A stretch of DNA of 26,050 bases, taken from NCBI GenBank assembly GCA_018399395.1, contig JAGYOI010000002.1, forward strand, positions 1 through 26,050, read 5' to 3'. This DNA comes from Prolixibacteraceae bacterium. GTDB taxonomy: Bacteria > Bacteroidota > Bacteroidia > Bacteroidales > Prolixibacteraceae. The number at the start of each line of letters is the position of its first letter. Within the stretch, counting starts at the first letter, position 1. The position numbers were made by a program, and so were the translations under genes. The notes under the pieces were generated by a model. It ran no database searches, had not been told where the DNA came from, and was given only the letters and a program-made list of their open reading frames with translations. Below are positions 1-8,600 of this stretch, piece by piece.

Positions 1-21
1 TGCGCGTTTTGCGCTCCCCGA

Positions 22-1239
22 TCAGCCAGACAATTCATGTTCCTGTTTAAACTTTTCGGTTCCCCCACCGGTAATATTGAGCATAACCGTTGCCTTTTTA
101 TCTACCTTGCCCGTTTTCACCACATCTATCAATGTAGCAACGGCTATCGCGGCTGCAGGTGTAACATCATTACCTTCGGTTTCAAGAAATAACTGCGCTG
201 CATTTTCAGCATCCTCGTTGGTTGCCGACAGCACTTCACCATTGGTGTCACTTAAAGCATCAAATAGGCCTCCTTTTAACGAATATGGTGGGCGACGGTT
301 GGTCAGCACTTTTGCATTTACAGTTTCAACTTGTTTGCGTGCATCGTTGTCATCAAAAGGCAGCATATCACGTGATCTGGCCTCCCAGGCATCTTTTATG
401 GGCACAAAAGGTTCGTTTTGCGAAACCATGAGTTTCATTTTATTGTTGCCAAAACGGCCGTCTTCAAGAAAACGTAAGTTTGCTTCCCACGCGGCAATTG
501 CACCAGTCCCGCTGCCTACTGCCTGAAAATAATAATCGGGGATTCGCCCAATTGTCGTAACTGCCGACACAACGGTCAACCCCATTCCATCGCGGCGTGC
601 AACATTTTTTGCACCCCCCTCGGGATAAAACAAATCCATTTCGCATGCAATGTTCGATAAATGGATGGCATCGAAATAATCGGTTCCTTTTTCGGTAGCT
701 ACAAGCTTAACACAAGAATCGGGTTCTGTTTCGAACCACATTGATGAGAGGTTGTCCTCGGGCACACAAAGCAAAAGTGGAATTTTGTTTTCGGAACACA
801 CTTTTGCGAATGCCCTGGATGTATTTCCGGCCGAAGCAACCACCATTATTTTATCGTGGCGTTTATTTTTACGGGCACAAACCGAGTAAGCTTCACATTC
901 TTTGAACGTACCGGTTTGCATATGTGCGCCTTTTTCGGGCCAATAACCATTGAAGGTGATAAAAAGATTTTCAAGCCCAAGCTCTTTGGCAAATCCTGCG
1001 CTTTTATATGTTACAGGTGAGCCCGAGCCATCAAGTATACGCTCAACAGGCATCCAGTTGGCAAATTTGTACAGCCCCGGCAGGTTGGTATTAACTTCAA
1101 TTTGTTTATTATCGTATACGGCACGGATGAGTGCAGGTTCATGATCATGCGGACAGCTTAACTCCCAGTCGGTGTCTTCAAATACAGCACCACAACACAA
1201 CGATTGAAGTTTGTAGTCTGTAGGTTTAAAATGTTCCAT
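22..1239 (-). CDS. Cysteate synthase (PLP-dependent, threonine-synthase family)
   Basis: A 405-residue fold-type II PLP enzyme. It most resembles cysteate synthase, which makes L-cysteate from O-phosphoserine and sulfite. I see an N-terminal Cys-rich start (C15, C16, C29), the block FNGYWPEKGA (97-106) that I recall from the methanogen enzyme, the likely PLP lysine K113 in TGTFKECEA, the phosphate-loop-like SAGNTSRAFA (136-145), GSGTGAIAAWEA, and GGGTEKF near the C terminus. In methanogens the product feeds coenzyme M. In Bacteroidota cysteate is the head-group precursor of sulfonolipids (capnine type), which is the likelier role here. No acyltransferase partner is in the window. The gene starts 23 bp after the LpoB-like gene, so the two are probably cotranscribed. 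ATG start at 1239. The alternative is a plain threonine synthase paralogue, which I consider less likely. Confidence 0.82.
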   Translation of the reverse strand: MEHFKPTDYKLQSLCCGAVFEDTDWELSCPHDHEPALIRAVYDNKQIEVNTNLPGLYKFANWMPVERILDGSGSPVTYKSAGFAKELGLENLFITFNGYWPEKGAHMQTGTFKECEAYSVCARKNKRHDKIMVVASAGNTSRAFAKVCSENKIPLLLCVPEDNLSSMWFETEPDSCVKLVATEKGTDYFDAIHLSNIACEMDLFYPEGGAKNVARRDGMGLTVVSAVTTIGRIPDYYFQAVGSGTGAIAAWEANLRFLEDGRFGNNKMKLMVSQNEPFVPIKDAWEARSRDMLPFDDNDARKQVETVNAKVLTNRRPPYSLKGGLFDALSDTNGEVLSATNEDAENAAQLFLETEGNDVTPAAAIAVATLIDVVKTGKVDKKATVMLNITGGGTEKFKQEHELSG

Positions 1240-1262
1240 TTGATTAAGGTTATATTTTCTGT

Positions 1263-1751
1263 TTACTCAACAATATTTTCGATCTTAGTTATCGGCTCCC
1301 TGGTTTTGTCGCTCCAAAGAGAAATTTTAAATATGACCGATGAATCTTGGTTGGGATTATTTTCAATGACAGACGAAATTACATAATCGACACTCTCACC
1401 TTGAGCAAGTTCGTAGGGAGTAAGAACACGCTGTGCTTCTTCTGTTTTCACCACCCTGACTTGTCCCGACTTTACCAAACGCATGTCGATGGTCTCATAA
1501 ATCGTATTTACATCGATTATTCCATTTGAATTGTTCGTTATTAAGGAGGTCATGATTATTGGCCGTTCATTATTTTCCGACATAAAATCGGATAACCACT
1601 CAGATGAAAGTAGTTCATCCACCGTTTTATTTATTGCTTGCTCAAGCGCTTGTTTTTCAACTACAAATTCAGGTTCTTCTGTTAATTTTTTGAAAAGTGA
1701 ACACCCTGAGAACAAAACCAGTACCAATATGTATAAAACACTACGTTTCAT
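1263..1751 (-). CDS. LpoB-like lipoprotein (penicillin-binding-protein activator family)
   Basis: A 162-residue predicted outer-membrane lipoprotein. The N terminus has a Lys-Arg start, a hydrophobic stretch and a lipobox LFSGC with the acylated Cys at 17. The body carries the LpoB-type signature: a helix with TVDELLSSEWL, then RPIIMTSLITNN, IIDVNTIYETIDMRLVKSGQVRVV, and a C-terminal VDYVISSVIEN strand. In enterobacteria LpoB stimulates PBP1b from the outer membrane; whether the Bacteroidota relatives do the same is inference. The protein is somewhat short for the family and the loop between the RVV strand and VDYVIS is reduced. It probably leads a two-gene unit with the cysteate synthase gene downstream. 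I see no clear promoter in the 144 bp upstream. Confidence 0.62.
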   Translation of the reverse strand: MKRSVLYILVLVLFSGCSLFKKLTEEPEFVVEKQALEQAINKTVDELLSSEWLSDFMSENNERPIIMTSLITNNSNGIIDVNTIYETIDMRLVKSGQVRVVKTEEAQRVLTPYELAQGESVDYVISSVIENNPNQDSSVIFKISLWSDKTREPITKIENIVE

Positions 1752-1895
1752 TTTTTCAATTTTTAGTTAACACTAAACATGCACATCACAGTTATTTACA
1801 TAGGTAAACAGCTTGATTATATGCTATGTTCGTAACGCATCAATATAACGCGGGTGTAAAAATAAGAAAATGTAGCGTTCTAAACAGGTAGGCCA

Positions 1896-2927
1896 TTAAT
1901 TATTTAGCATTGCCTGCCGTTTGAGTAATTCTTTTAAGTAGTGGTTCGTAACCTCCCGGTAGTTTACAGACAGCGATTTTTTAGCCCATTCAATAGCCTT
2001 CTCAATATCACCGGTCATCTCGTACCCCAGTGCAATGTTCAGCATTATTTTACTTTGAGTAGAACGGCTGCCATGTTCAGAATATTCCAGCCAGTTATTT
2101 AATGCTTCATACCATTTACCTTCAGCAGCTAATTGTACCGATTCATCTATTTTTTTATTTTTCACCACATAATAGTAACGGGTATCTGATTTCCAGCGAG
2201 GGGCAATAACATCACTAAAATCAAGGGCGACTTTAATTCCGGTTTGAATTGTGGCTTCTTTTACCGTTGGCAGTGCTTTAAATAATTCAACCAGGTCGTA
2301 ATCGTAATTATCCCAAAATATAGTATCCTGGTTCATCAGCACATCAACCAGAACCGTTTCAGAAGATGGCTCATAAATACGCCAATGTGCCATACTATAA
2401 AAATCCATTGAGGCATAATGATATTTGTATGCCTGAAAACCATCATATTCAGTACCGGTATCATAGCCGGTCACCGTACGTACTGCAAAATCTTCGAGAA
2501 CTACTAAAGCATCTGTATTATATGCTTCACAAATTTCCTTAACATACTCCCAGTCAAGCGGTTTTGGCTTATCACTATACGGCAAAATACGATAAACATT
2601 ACGATCAACGGGAATCACAACATCAAAGCGCCGCGAATCGAACAGGAGATCACCAAGTACTTTTATTGTCGTGTCGGCAGCCGTACTATCCAACAACAAT
2701 GTATTTATGTCAAAATTCTTTTTATAAAAATCAAGTTGAAGATCTTTTTCATTATAATCAGAAAATTCTGACGTCATACTCCGGTTCATAATTGTTAAAC
2801 TTTGAATAGAATCGGGTAGTTCAAACTTAGGGGGCACAGGTATATCAACCGTAAATTTTTTTAATTGTGCATTAACACTGAAATTGAACAGTGCTAATAT
2901 GGATATTAATATTATTTGTTTTCTCAT
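1896..2927 (-). CDS. DUF6340-like secreted protein with TPR-like C terminus
   Basis: A 343-residue exported protein of unknown function. A signal peptide is clear (hydrophobic stretch 5-15, cleavage likely after A20 before Q21). The middle, with IQSLTIMNRSM, LGDLLFDSRRFDVVIP and TDALVVLEDF, resembles the Bacteroidota family I know as DUF6340. Its strands recall lipoproteins of the CsgG/LpoB type. The last 70 residues form helical hairpins (LAAEGKWYEALNNWLEYSEHG, then IALGYEMTGDIEKAIEWAKKS) that read as tetratricopeptide-like repeats, suggesting a protein-binding scaffold. The gene lies 40 bp downstream of the membrane VWA gene on the same strand, so the two probably share a transcript. No catalytic residues can be named. 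Confidence 0.6.
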   Translation of the reverse strand: MRKQIILISILALFNFSVNAQLKKFTVDIPVPPKFELPDSIQSLTIMNRSMTSEFSDYNEKDLQLDFYKKNFDINTLLLDSTAADTTIKVLGDLLFDSRRFDVVIPVDRNVYRILPYSDKPKPLDWEYVKEICEAYNTDALVVLEDFAVRTVTGYDTGTEYDGFQAYKYHYASMDFYSMAHWRIYEPSSETVLVDVLMNQDTIFWDNYDYDLVELFKALPTVKEATIQTGIKVALDFSDVIAPRWKSDTRYYYVVKNKKIDESVQLAAEGKWYEALNNWLEYSEHGSRSTQSKIMLNIALGYEMTGDIEKAIEWAKKSLSVNYREVTNHYLKELLKRQAMLNN

Positions 2928-2967
2928 TATATATCAAGTTATGGCAATTTTAACAAAAAAGAGTGCA

Positions 2968-5046
2968 TTAATAACCGCCCCAGAATTTTCTCAAAAACCA
3001 TTCCAAAGACAACAGCCCCAAAACGATGAGAACATACACTTTCCAATCAATCAATTCGTATATATTCTTCTCATTGTATGTACGTGGCTTAATTTGTGAC
3101 GAATTAAGAAGCGTTTCTGATAATTCCCCATGTTCACTTTGGGTGAAAAACCTGCCTCCAGTTCTATTAGCAATGTTATTCAAAACATTAAAATTGGCCA
3201 AAAGGTTTTGATTTTCAATGTTTATTTCCTGTACACTAAAACGTCCGGTTTTCACAAACTCATTGTCACCCAATTCTACAGATGTTTCAAAATCGTATTC
3301 TCCGGAGGGCAGATATCCTAAGTCGAGATTATATCCTGAGCTACCTGAATCAAAAATGTAATCAAGCTCATTCCCCGTTGAATCTTTCAAAACCAGTGAG
3401 ACCTCTGCATCAGTTACCGGTTCAAATATCTCGTTAAACACCTGCGCTTTAATCCTAACCTGATCAACTTCCGACACAATACGCTCATACTGTATTTTGA
3501 ATTGCTCTTCTTTTTCTTCGAGGCTTAAATAATTGAAAAGGTTAACAATGATGTGATTGAATGCATCCTGAGAACCGAGGTACTGAAACTCACGCAAACG
3601 CCAACGCCAAATTCCTTCTCCAAAAATAACCGCTACCTTCCGATTTTTAACATCGCCTGTCATTAGCAACGGGTACTTCATTTCTACACCTTTAATTTTC
3701 TGATGGGCAAGAATTGAATATTCACTGCCGGTTTCATATTGAGTGTAACGTGTTATCAGCGGTGGATAGATATCTTCAACCGTTTTAATGTTATCAGGCA
3801 GCGAAAACAAAGAAAACGATGTATTGAAATAAGCCGATGCCTCCTGATTTTGAAGACCCGGTTGCAGTGAAAAATCGAACCCCAGGTTATTTAGCGCAGC
3901 AATTGAAGTTTTTTGTCCAACAATTACCAAAATTGGTTTTTTGCTTTTAACTATTGAATCGAAAACTGCTACGTTCTGGGTTGTACGTGAAGGAAGTTGA
4001 TTTAAAACAACCAAATCGAACGAGCTTAAGTCTTTATCGAAATGAGCAATATATTCAGAAGTAACATTATAATTTGCTTGCTTTTCTAAGGTTTCGGCAA
4101 TGGCTCCAATATCGGGATGAGGCCCATGCGAAAGCATCAATACATTTTTTTTATTGTCATGCACTTCAATAACAAACGAATAACGATTGTTTTCGGTGTT
4201 GCTTTCCTGGTTAAGCGGACTAACAACAACCGAAACATTCTGCAATCCTTCTTCTTTTGCTTCAATGAAAAAAGTATTCCTGTAAAAGTAATCTGGCTGA
4301 GGCACTGCTATCTGTTCTGACTTTACCAGCTGATCACCCATATATACTGATATTTGTGTTGTTTTATGGGGAAAGCGTGTAAAACCAACTTCCACCTCAA
4401 CCGGAAAAGTATTTCCCAAAAAAACATTGGGATTATGAATCACATCAAGAATAGCCTGGTCGGTATTCGGTATAGTATCGCCTACCCCGACTGTAAAAAC
4501 GGGTGCTTCAATATCTGACAATACCTGAACAGGATTTGGCCCCCTGTTATAAATTCCGTCGCCAATTAAAAGATAAGCACCTACATTCATATTAAAAAAC
4601 CGTTTATCGGCATCTCTGAAAAACTCAGCATAATCAGACTGTAATGCTGAAAAATTGGCTGAATCATTACTTTCCGGTTTTTCACCAAATAAAATTGTTT
4701 CAACAGAATATCTATCGCTGAGATTAGTTCTTAATTCAGAAGAAAAAGATCTGATGAACTCAACGTTAACAGAGTCGGCCGCAACTGATGCTGAATTATC
4801 AATCCCTATAACCAAAACAGGTTTCTCTACAATTTTTTGTATCATGCCGGCAACAGGCGATAAAATCAGAAAACCGATAAAAAAAGCATACAAAAACTTG
4901 ACAACTGCAAGCACATACCGCTGCCACGCAGAATAAATATTTTTTTCTTTAGGGAAAAAATATACAATGTATACAACAGCTACTATCGTTGCCAGAAGTA
5001 ATACAAATGCAAAAAACGGGTGTGATATGTTTGTTTGTAAATCCAA
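2968..5046 (-). CDS. Membrane-anchored VWA protein with amidotransferase-like middle domain
   Basis: A 692-residue inner-membrane protein. Two N-terminal transmembrane helices (about 11-31 and 44-63) precede a von Willebrand factor A domain whose metal site reads DNSAS (D83, S85, S87). A beta-rich region follows, then a class I glutamine-amidotransferase-like Rossmann segment (NVLMLSHGPHP, FDLVVLNQLPS, KPILVIVGQK) with no convincing catalytic Cys-His pair, more beta-sandwich, and a final helix near 670-687 (VYVLIVLGLLSLEWFL). This is the layout of the large BatA/VWA-type membrane proteins common in Bacteroidota. The function of this branch is unknown to me. The start is TTG at 5046: an in-frame stop lies five codons upstream, and the next internal ATG (residue 68) would remove both helices. 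The DUF6340-like gene follows. Confidence 0.65.
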   Translation of the reverse strand: MDLQTNISHPFFAFVLLLATIVAVVYIVYFFPKEKNIYSAWQRYVLAVVKFLYAFFIGFLILSPVAGMIQKIVEKPVLVIGIDNSASVAADSVNVEFIRSFSSELRTNLSDRYSVETILFGEKPESNDSANFSALQSDYAEFFRDADKRFFNMNVGAYLLIGDGIYNRGPNPVQVLSDIEAPVFTVGVGDTIPNTDQAILDVIHNPNVFLGNTFPVEVEVGFTRFPHKTTQISVYMGDQLVKSEQIAVPQPDYFYRNTFFIEAKEEGLQNVSVVVSPLNQESNTENNRYSFVIEVHDNKKNVLMLSHGPHPDIGAIAETLEKQANYNVTSEYIAHFDKDLSSFDLVVLNQLPSRTTQNVAVFDSIVKSKKPILVIVGQKTSIAALNNLGFDFSLQPGLQNQEASAYFNTSFSLFSLPDNIKTVEDIYPPLITRYTQYETGSEYSILAHQKIKGVEMKYPLLMTGDVKNRKVAVIFGEGIWRWRLREFQYLGSQDAFNHIIVNLFNYLSLEEKEEQFKIQYERIVSEVDQVRIKAQVFNEIFEPVTDAEVSLVLKDSTGNELDYIFDSGSSGYNLDLGYLPSGEYDFETSVELGDNEFVKTGRFSVQEINIENQNLLANFNVLNNIANRTGGRFFTQSEHGELSETLLNSSQIKPRTYNEKNIYELIDWKVYVLIVLGLLSLEWFLRKFWGGY

Positions 5047-5070
5047 AATACTTGCTTTTTAATGAATGAA

Positions 5071-5102
5071 CAAAATAACGAAATTTTTTTGTCATGAAAC
5101 AA
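5071..5102 (-). promoter_or_regulatory. Candidate Bacteroidota promoter for the VWA/DUF6340 unit
   Basis: Read on the minus strand, TTATTTTG (5078-5071) matches the Bacteroidota -7 box TAnnTTTG at seven of eight positions. TTG (5102-5100) lies 21 bp upstream as a -33 element. Transcription would begin near 5064, giving a leader of under 20 nt before the TTG start at 5046. This is a pattern match only, in AT-rich DNA. Confidence 0.4.
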
Positions 5103-5183
5103 TTTTGTTTTCCTAATAAAAAAATAGGTTCATCGCCCGAAAGTGACCGCTCATTAAGAAAACAATAGTATTTCATCATTTTA

Positions 5184-5215
5184 TTTGGCACAACACTCAC
5201 AAATGAACATTTTTG
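5184..5215 (+). promoter_or_regulatory. Candidate plus-strand promoter for a short RNA
   Basis: TTTG at 5184-5187 and CATTTTTG at 5208-5215 are separated by 20 bp. This matches the Bacteroidota -33 TTTG / -7 TAnnTTTG arrangement with one mismatch, in the -7 box. A start would fall near 5222. No plus-strand gene begins soon after it; instead a strong terminator follows about 70 bp later. Confidence 0.45.
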
Positions 5216-5221
5216 TAGCGG

Positions 5222-5317
5222 TGTATATATAACCGTTAGGTTATTAGTTCTCCCACTTACACCCCCCTTTTTATATAATCCCAATTCACCGTCCGACCCC
5301 ATCGGACGGTTTTTTTT
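5222..5317 (+). ncRNA. Candidate small RNA of about 95 nt
   Basis: An apparently non-coding stretch lies between a Bacteroidota-type promoter and a perfect intrinsic terminator on the same strand. The body has no convincing start codon. It can fold in alternative ways: GTGTA (5221-5225) can pair with TACAC (5258-5262), or TATATAA (5226-5232) with TTATATA (5271-5277), followed by the terminator hairpin. I do not recognise a known family; it lacks the conserved loops of SRP RNA and is too short for 6S RNA. It may be a free regulatory RNA, or an attenuated leader far upstream of the metal-efflux gene (ATG at 5694). Expression is unproven. Confidence 0.42.
5288..5317 (+). terminator. Strong intrinsic terminator
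   Basis: A perfect 9-bp stem, ACCGTCCGA (5288-5296) with TCGGACGGT (5302-5310), encloses a five-base loop. A run of eight T covers 5310-5317. The T run is on the plus-strand side, so it stops rightward transcription, although no plus-strand protein gene lies to its left in this window. This orientation is the main reason to suspect a small RNA here. Confidence 0.75.
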
Positions 5318-5487
5318 GTGCTAAATTTTATAACAAAACGGTTCATGTAATTATCATATGTACCATGCCTACGGCATTTTTGTTTGTGCTTACCTACAAT
5401 ATGTTATCATACCAAAACCTATAGATTTAATCGACCAGTTCCGTTAGGAAAGATGGCATTGATATACTAAATATGTTTCGCGCACAA

Positions 5488-5515
5488 AACAGGTTAAAAA
5501 CCTGTTCTCCTCTTA
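5488..5515. repeat. Palindromic intergenic repeat, copy 1
   Basis: Eight-bp arms AACAGGTT and AACCTGTT flank a three-base centre (5488-5506), followed by CTCCTCTTA. The 28-bp unit recurs 101 bp to the right with two differences, one in the palindrome centre and one in the tail. The tail TCCTCTTA (5508-5515) also pairs perfectly with TAAGAGGA at 5539-5546, so a second hairpin can form next to the first. Confidence 0.7.
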
Positions 5516-5588
5516 GCGCACCCCGCAACTTTACGGTTTAAGAGGACCACGCTTTTTAAAAGGGTGGGCAACGCAAACAAATTCAAAA

Positions 5589-5616
5589 AACAGGTTGAAA
5601 ACCTGTTCTCCCCTTA
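5589..5616. repeat. Palindromic intergenic repeat, copy 2
   Basis: The same unit as at 5488-5515: AACAGGTT, centre GAA, AACCTGTT (5589-5607), then CTCCCCTTA. It ends 77 bp before the efflux-pump start codon. It could be a REP-like intergenic element or a two-site operator for the efflux genes; the sequence alone does not decide. Confidence 0.7.
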
Positions 5617-5693
5617 AAAAAAAAGAGGTATCGAAACCATTAAGCAAAACGATTGTTTTAATTTTATTTACCAATCCTGTTAAAATCTATACC

Positions 5694-8600
5694 ATGCTCA
5701 ATAGAATCATTCAATTCAGCATTAAGAATAAACTCATTGCTTTTTTATTAACCATAACCATTGCGGTATTTGGCATCTATGCACTGATAAAAATACCGCT
5801 TGGAGCTGTGCCCGACATAACCAACAACCAGGTACAGGTAATTACAACCAGTAAAAACCTTTCGACCCAGGATGTAGAACAATTTATCACTTATCCGGTA
5901 GAACTCGAGATGTCGAACCTGCCGGGTGTCAAAGAAATACGTTCGATTTCAAAATTCGGGTTATCGGTTGTAACCATTGTGTTTGAAGAAAACATGGGTA
6001 CGTACCTGCCACGCCAGCTCATTGCCGAAAAAATTAAATCGGCTGCCGAAAATATTCCCGATGGATTTGGAACACCCGAAATGGGGCCTATCTCGACCGG
6101 GCTAGGTGAAATTTACCAGTATGTACTGGACACAAAGCCGGGTTACAAAGACCAATATTCAACAATGGAATTACGAACCATTCAGGACTGGGTGGTTAAA
6201 CGGCAATTATCAGGAATTCCGGGCATCGTGGAAGTTAACACCTGGGGTGGGTTTTTGAAACAATACGAAGTGGCCGTGGATCCTGAAAAGCTTAAAGGTT
6301 TTGACATTACCCTTATCGATGTTTACGATGCAATGTCGAAAAACAACAGTGTTGCAGGCGGGGCATACATCGAAAAGCAAAATCAGACCTACTTCATCAG
6401 GGGCGATGGCTTGGTAAATAAACTCGATGACATAAAATCCATAGTTATCAAAAACGAAAATGGAGTTCCCCTTCTGGTTAAGGATGTTGCCGATGTACAA
6501 TTTGGCAGTGCAAACCGTTTTGGGGCCATAACGGCAAATGGTGAAGGCGAAAAAGTTATGGGCCAAATCATGATGCTAAAAGATGCCAACTCAAATGAAG
6601 TAATAGAAGCCGTAAAACAGCGCATTGAAGAAGTCCAGAAAAACCTTCCGGAGGGTGTTTTTATCAACCCCATTGTTGACAGAAGCGAGTTAATTTCAAG
6701 AACATCTTTCACTGTTTTCGAAAATTTGCTCATCGGCTTCATAATTATTTTCCTCGTTGTGCTTTTGATTCTTGGAAATCTCAGGTCGGCATTGGTAATT
6801 TCATCAATAATCCCACTATCAATGCTATTCACAATATCGATGATGTATTTGTTTGGCATTGATGTAAACCTCATGAGCCTGGGTGCACTCGACTTTGGGA
6901 TCATTATAGACGGGGCCGTAATTATTGTTGAATTTATTGCTGTAAATTTAACAGTCAAAAATGCAGAGTTAAATAAACATACTGGGGCAGGCAGACAAAA
7001 AATCATGGATAAAATCACCTTCAACGGTGCTTCAAAAATGATGAATTCTGCCATATTCGGACAGCTTATCATTCTTATTGTGTTCATTCCTATTCTCTCA
7101 TTGGGCGATGTTGAAGGGAAAATGTTCCGCCCAATGGCACTATCATTTAGTTTTGCCCTGTTAGGTGCTATGTTTTTCGGGCTAACCTGGCTTCCTGCCA
7201 TTTCTTCATTGGTACTGAAACCGGTACCCGAAGAAAAGACTTTCAAAATAACACGATGGATGATGAAATGGATTTACCGTTCGTTTGATCCTGTCATCCG
7301 GTGGTCGTACCAATATAAAAAATGGGTTTTAACAATGGGCGTGGCTTCCCTTGTACTTACAGGAGTTGTATTTTCGCGTATGGGCGGCGAGTTTGTGCCA
7401 ACGCTTGACGAGGGTGACTTTGTGATTCAACCAATATTGAAAACGGGAACATCCCTTTCAAAAACGATTGAGCTCACAACACAAATGGAACAAATACTTA
7501 TTGAGAAATTTCCCGAAGTTGAAAAAATCGTAAGCCGAATTGGTGCTGCCGAAGTACCAACAGACCCCATGTCGATGGAAGAAATTGATATGATTATTAA
7601 GCTTAACCCAAATAAAAACGAATGGACATCAGCTTCCTCAAAAGAAGACCTTGCCAATCAGTTCAAAGAAGCACTTTTGGTTATACCCAATGTTGAATAC
7701 GAATTTACACAACCCATTGAGATGCGCTTCAACGAGCTAATTACAGGCGTACGTGCCGATTTGGCCATAAAAATATTTGGCGAAGACCTTGATGTTTTGA
7801 ACCAAAAAGCCATTGAAGCCAAATCGTTGATCGAAAATGTACCGGGAGCGGCTGACGTGGTAATGGAGAAAACCGCAGGCCTGCCACAAATGAGTGTAAA
7901 ATATAACCGCAGCAAAATAGCCTATTACGGATTAAATATTGAAGAACTCAACAATTATGTTTCGATGGCCTTTGGGGGCCAGTCGGCCGGCAGTGTTTTT
8001 GAGGGCGAACGCCGTTTTGACATGGTTGCACGCCTTCAACCTTCGTTCAGAAACGACATTGAACACATCAGAAATTTGTATGTTGCATTGCCCAATGGAA
8101 ATCAAATCCCTTTGAGCGAGTTGGCAGAGATTAACTACACAACCGGGCCGGCAATGATTTCGCGCGACAACACAAGCCGCCGGATTGTTGTAAGCGTTAA
8201 TGTAAGAAACAGCGATTTACAAACGGTTGTTGATAAAATACGGCCAATACTCGACCAGAACCTCAATTTACCATCAGGATACTACGTTGAATATGGCGGC
8301 CAGTTTGAAAACCTCGACAATGCCAGCCAACGCCTAAAACTTGCTGTTCCTGTTGCATTGCTGCTTATTTTCATATTCCTGCATTTCGCATTCAACTCTT
8401 TCCGCGAAGCTGCACTGGTATTTACAGCTGTCCCGCTGTCGGTTGTTGGTGGCGTTATGTTGTTATGGATAAGGGGCATGCCTTTCAGTATTTCGGCCGG
8501 CGTAGGGTTTATTGCATTGTTCGGCATTGCTGTATTAAACGGCATTGTATTAATTGAACACTTAAAAGAACTTAAAAAAGAAGGCGTAACCGATATGAGA

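Larger units (their letters stand above)
5319..5693. other. Gene-free stretch upstream of the metal-efflux unit
   Basis: No coding region is supported here. It holds a short hairpin ATGCC-TAC-GGCAT at 5365-5377 followed by five T, which is a weak rightward terminator or an intergenic repeat, and the two palindromic repeats at 5488-5515 and 5589-5616. I could not find a good TTTG / TAnnTTTG pair for the efflux genes. TATGTTTC near 5470 and TAATTTTA near 5659 each match the -7 box in part but lack a spaced -33 element. An open frame continues upstream from 5694 to 5595 but runs through the second repeat and is not homologous to the family. Confidence 0.5.

Noticed and set aside
5365..5381. Hairpin ATGCC-TAC-GGCAT with five T as a second terminator
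   Set aside because: The stem is only 5 bp and the T run is short, and no transcript is known to reach it. It may equally be part of an intergenic repeat.
5488..5616. CRISPR array
   Set aside because: Only two repeats, each a palindrome with a 73-bp gap between them, and no cas genes; this is an intergenic repeat pair.
5595..5693. In-frame extension of the efflux fusion 33 codons upstream
   Set aside because: It begins within the palindromic repeat and adds a Lys-rich segment before the family start MLNRIIQFSIKNK; homologues begin at the ATG at 5694.
6389..7246. Long open frame on the minus strand inside the RND pump gene
   Set aside because: It is antisense to a strongly conserved pump segment, lacks domain features, and is low-complexity in Ser, Ile and Met, as expected for a shadow frame.
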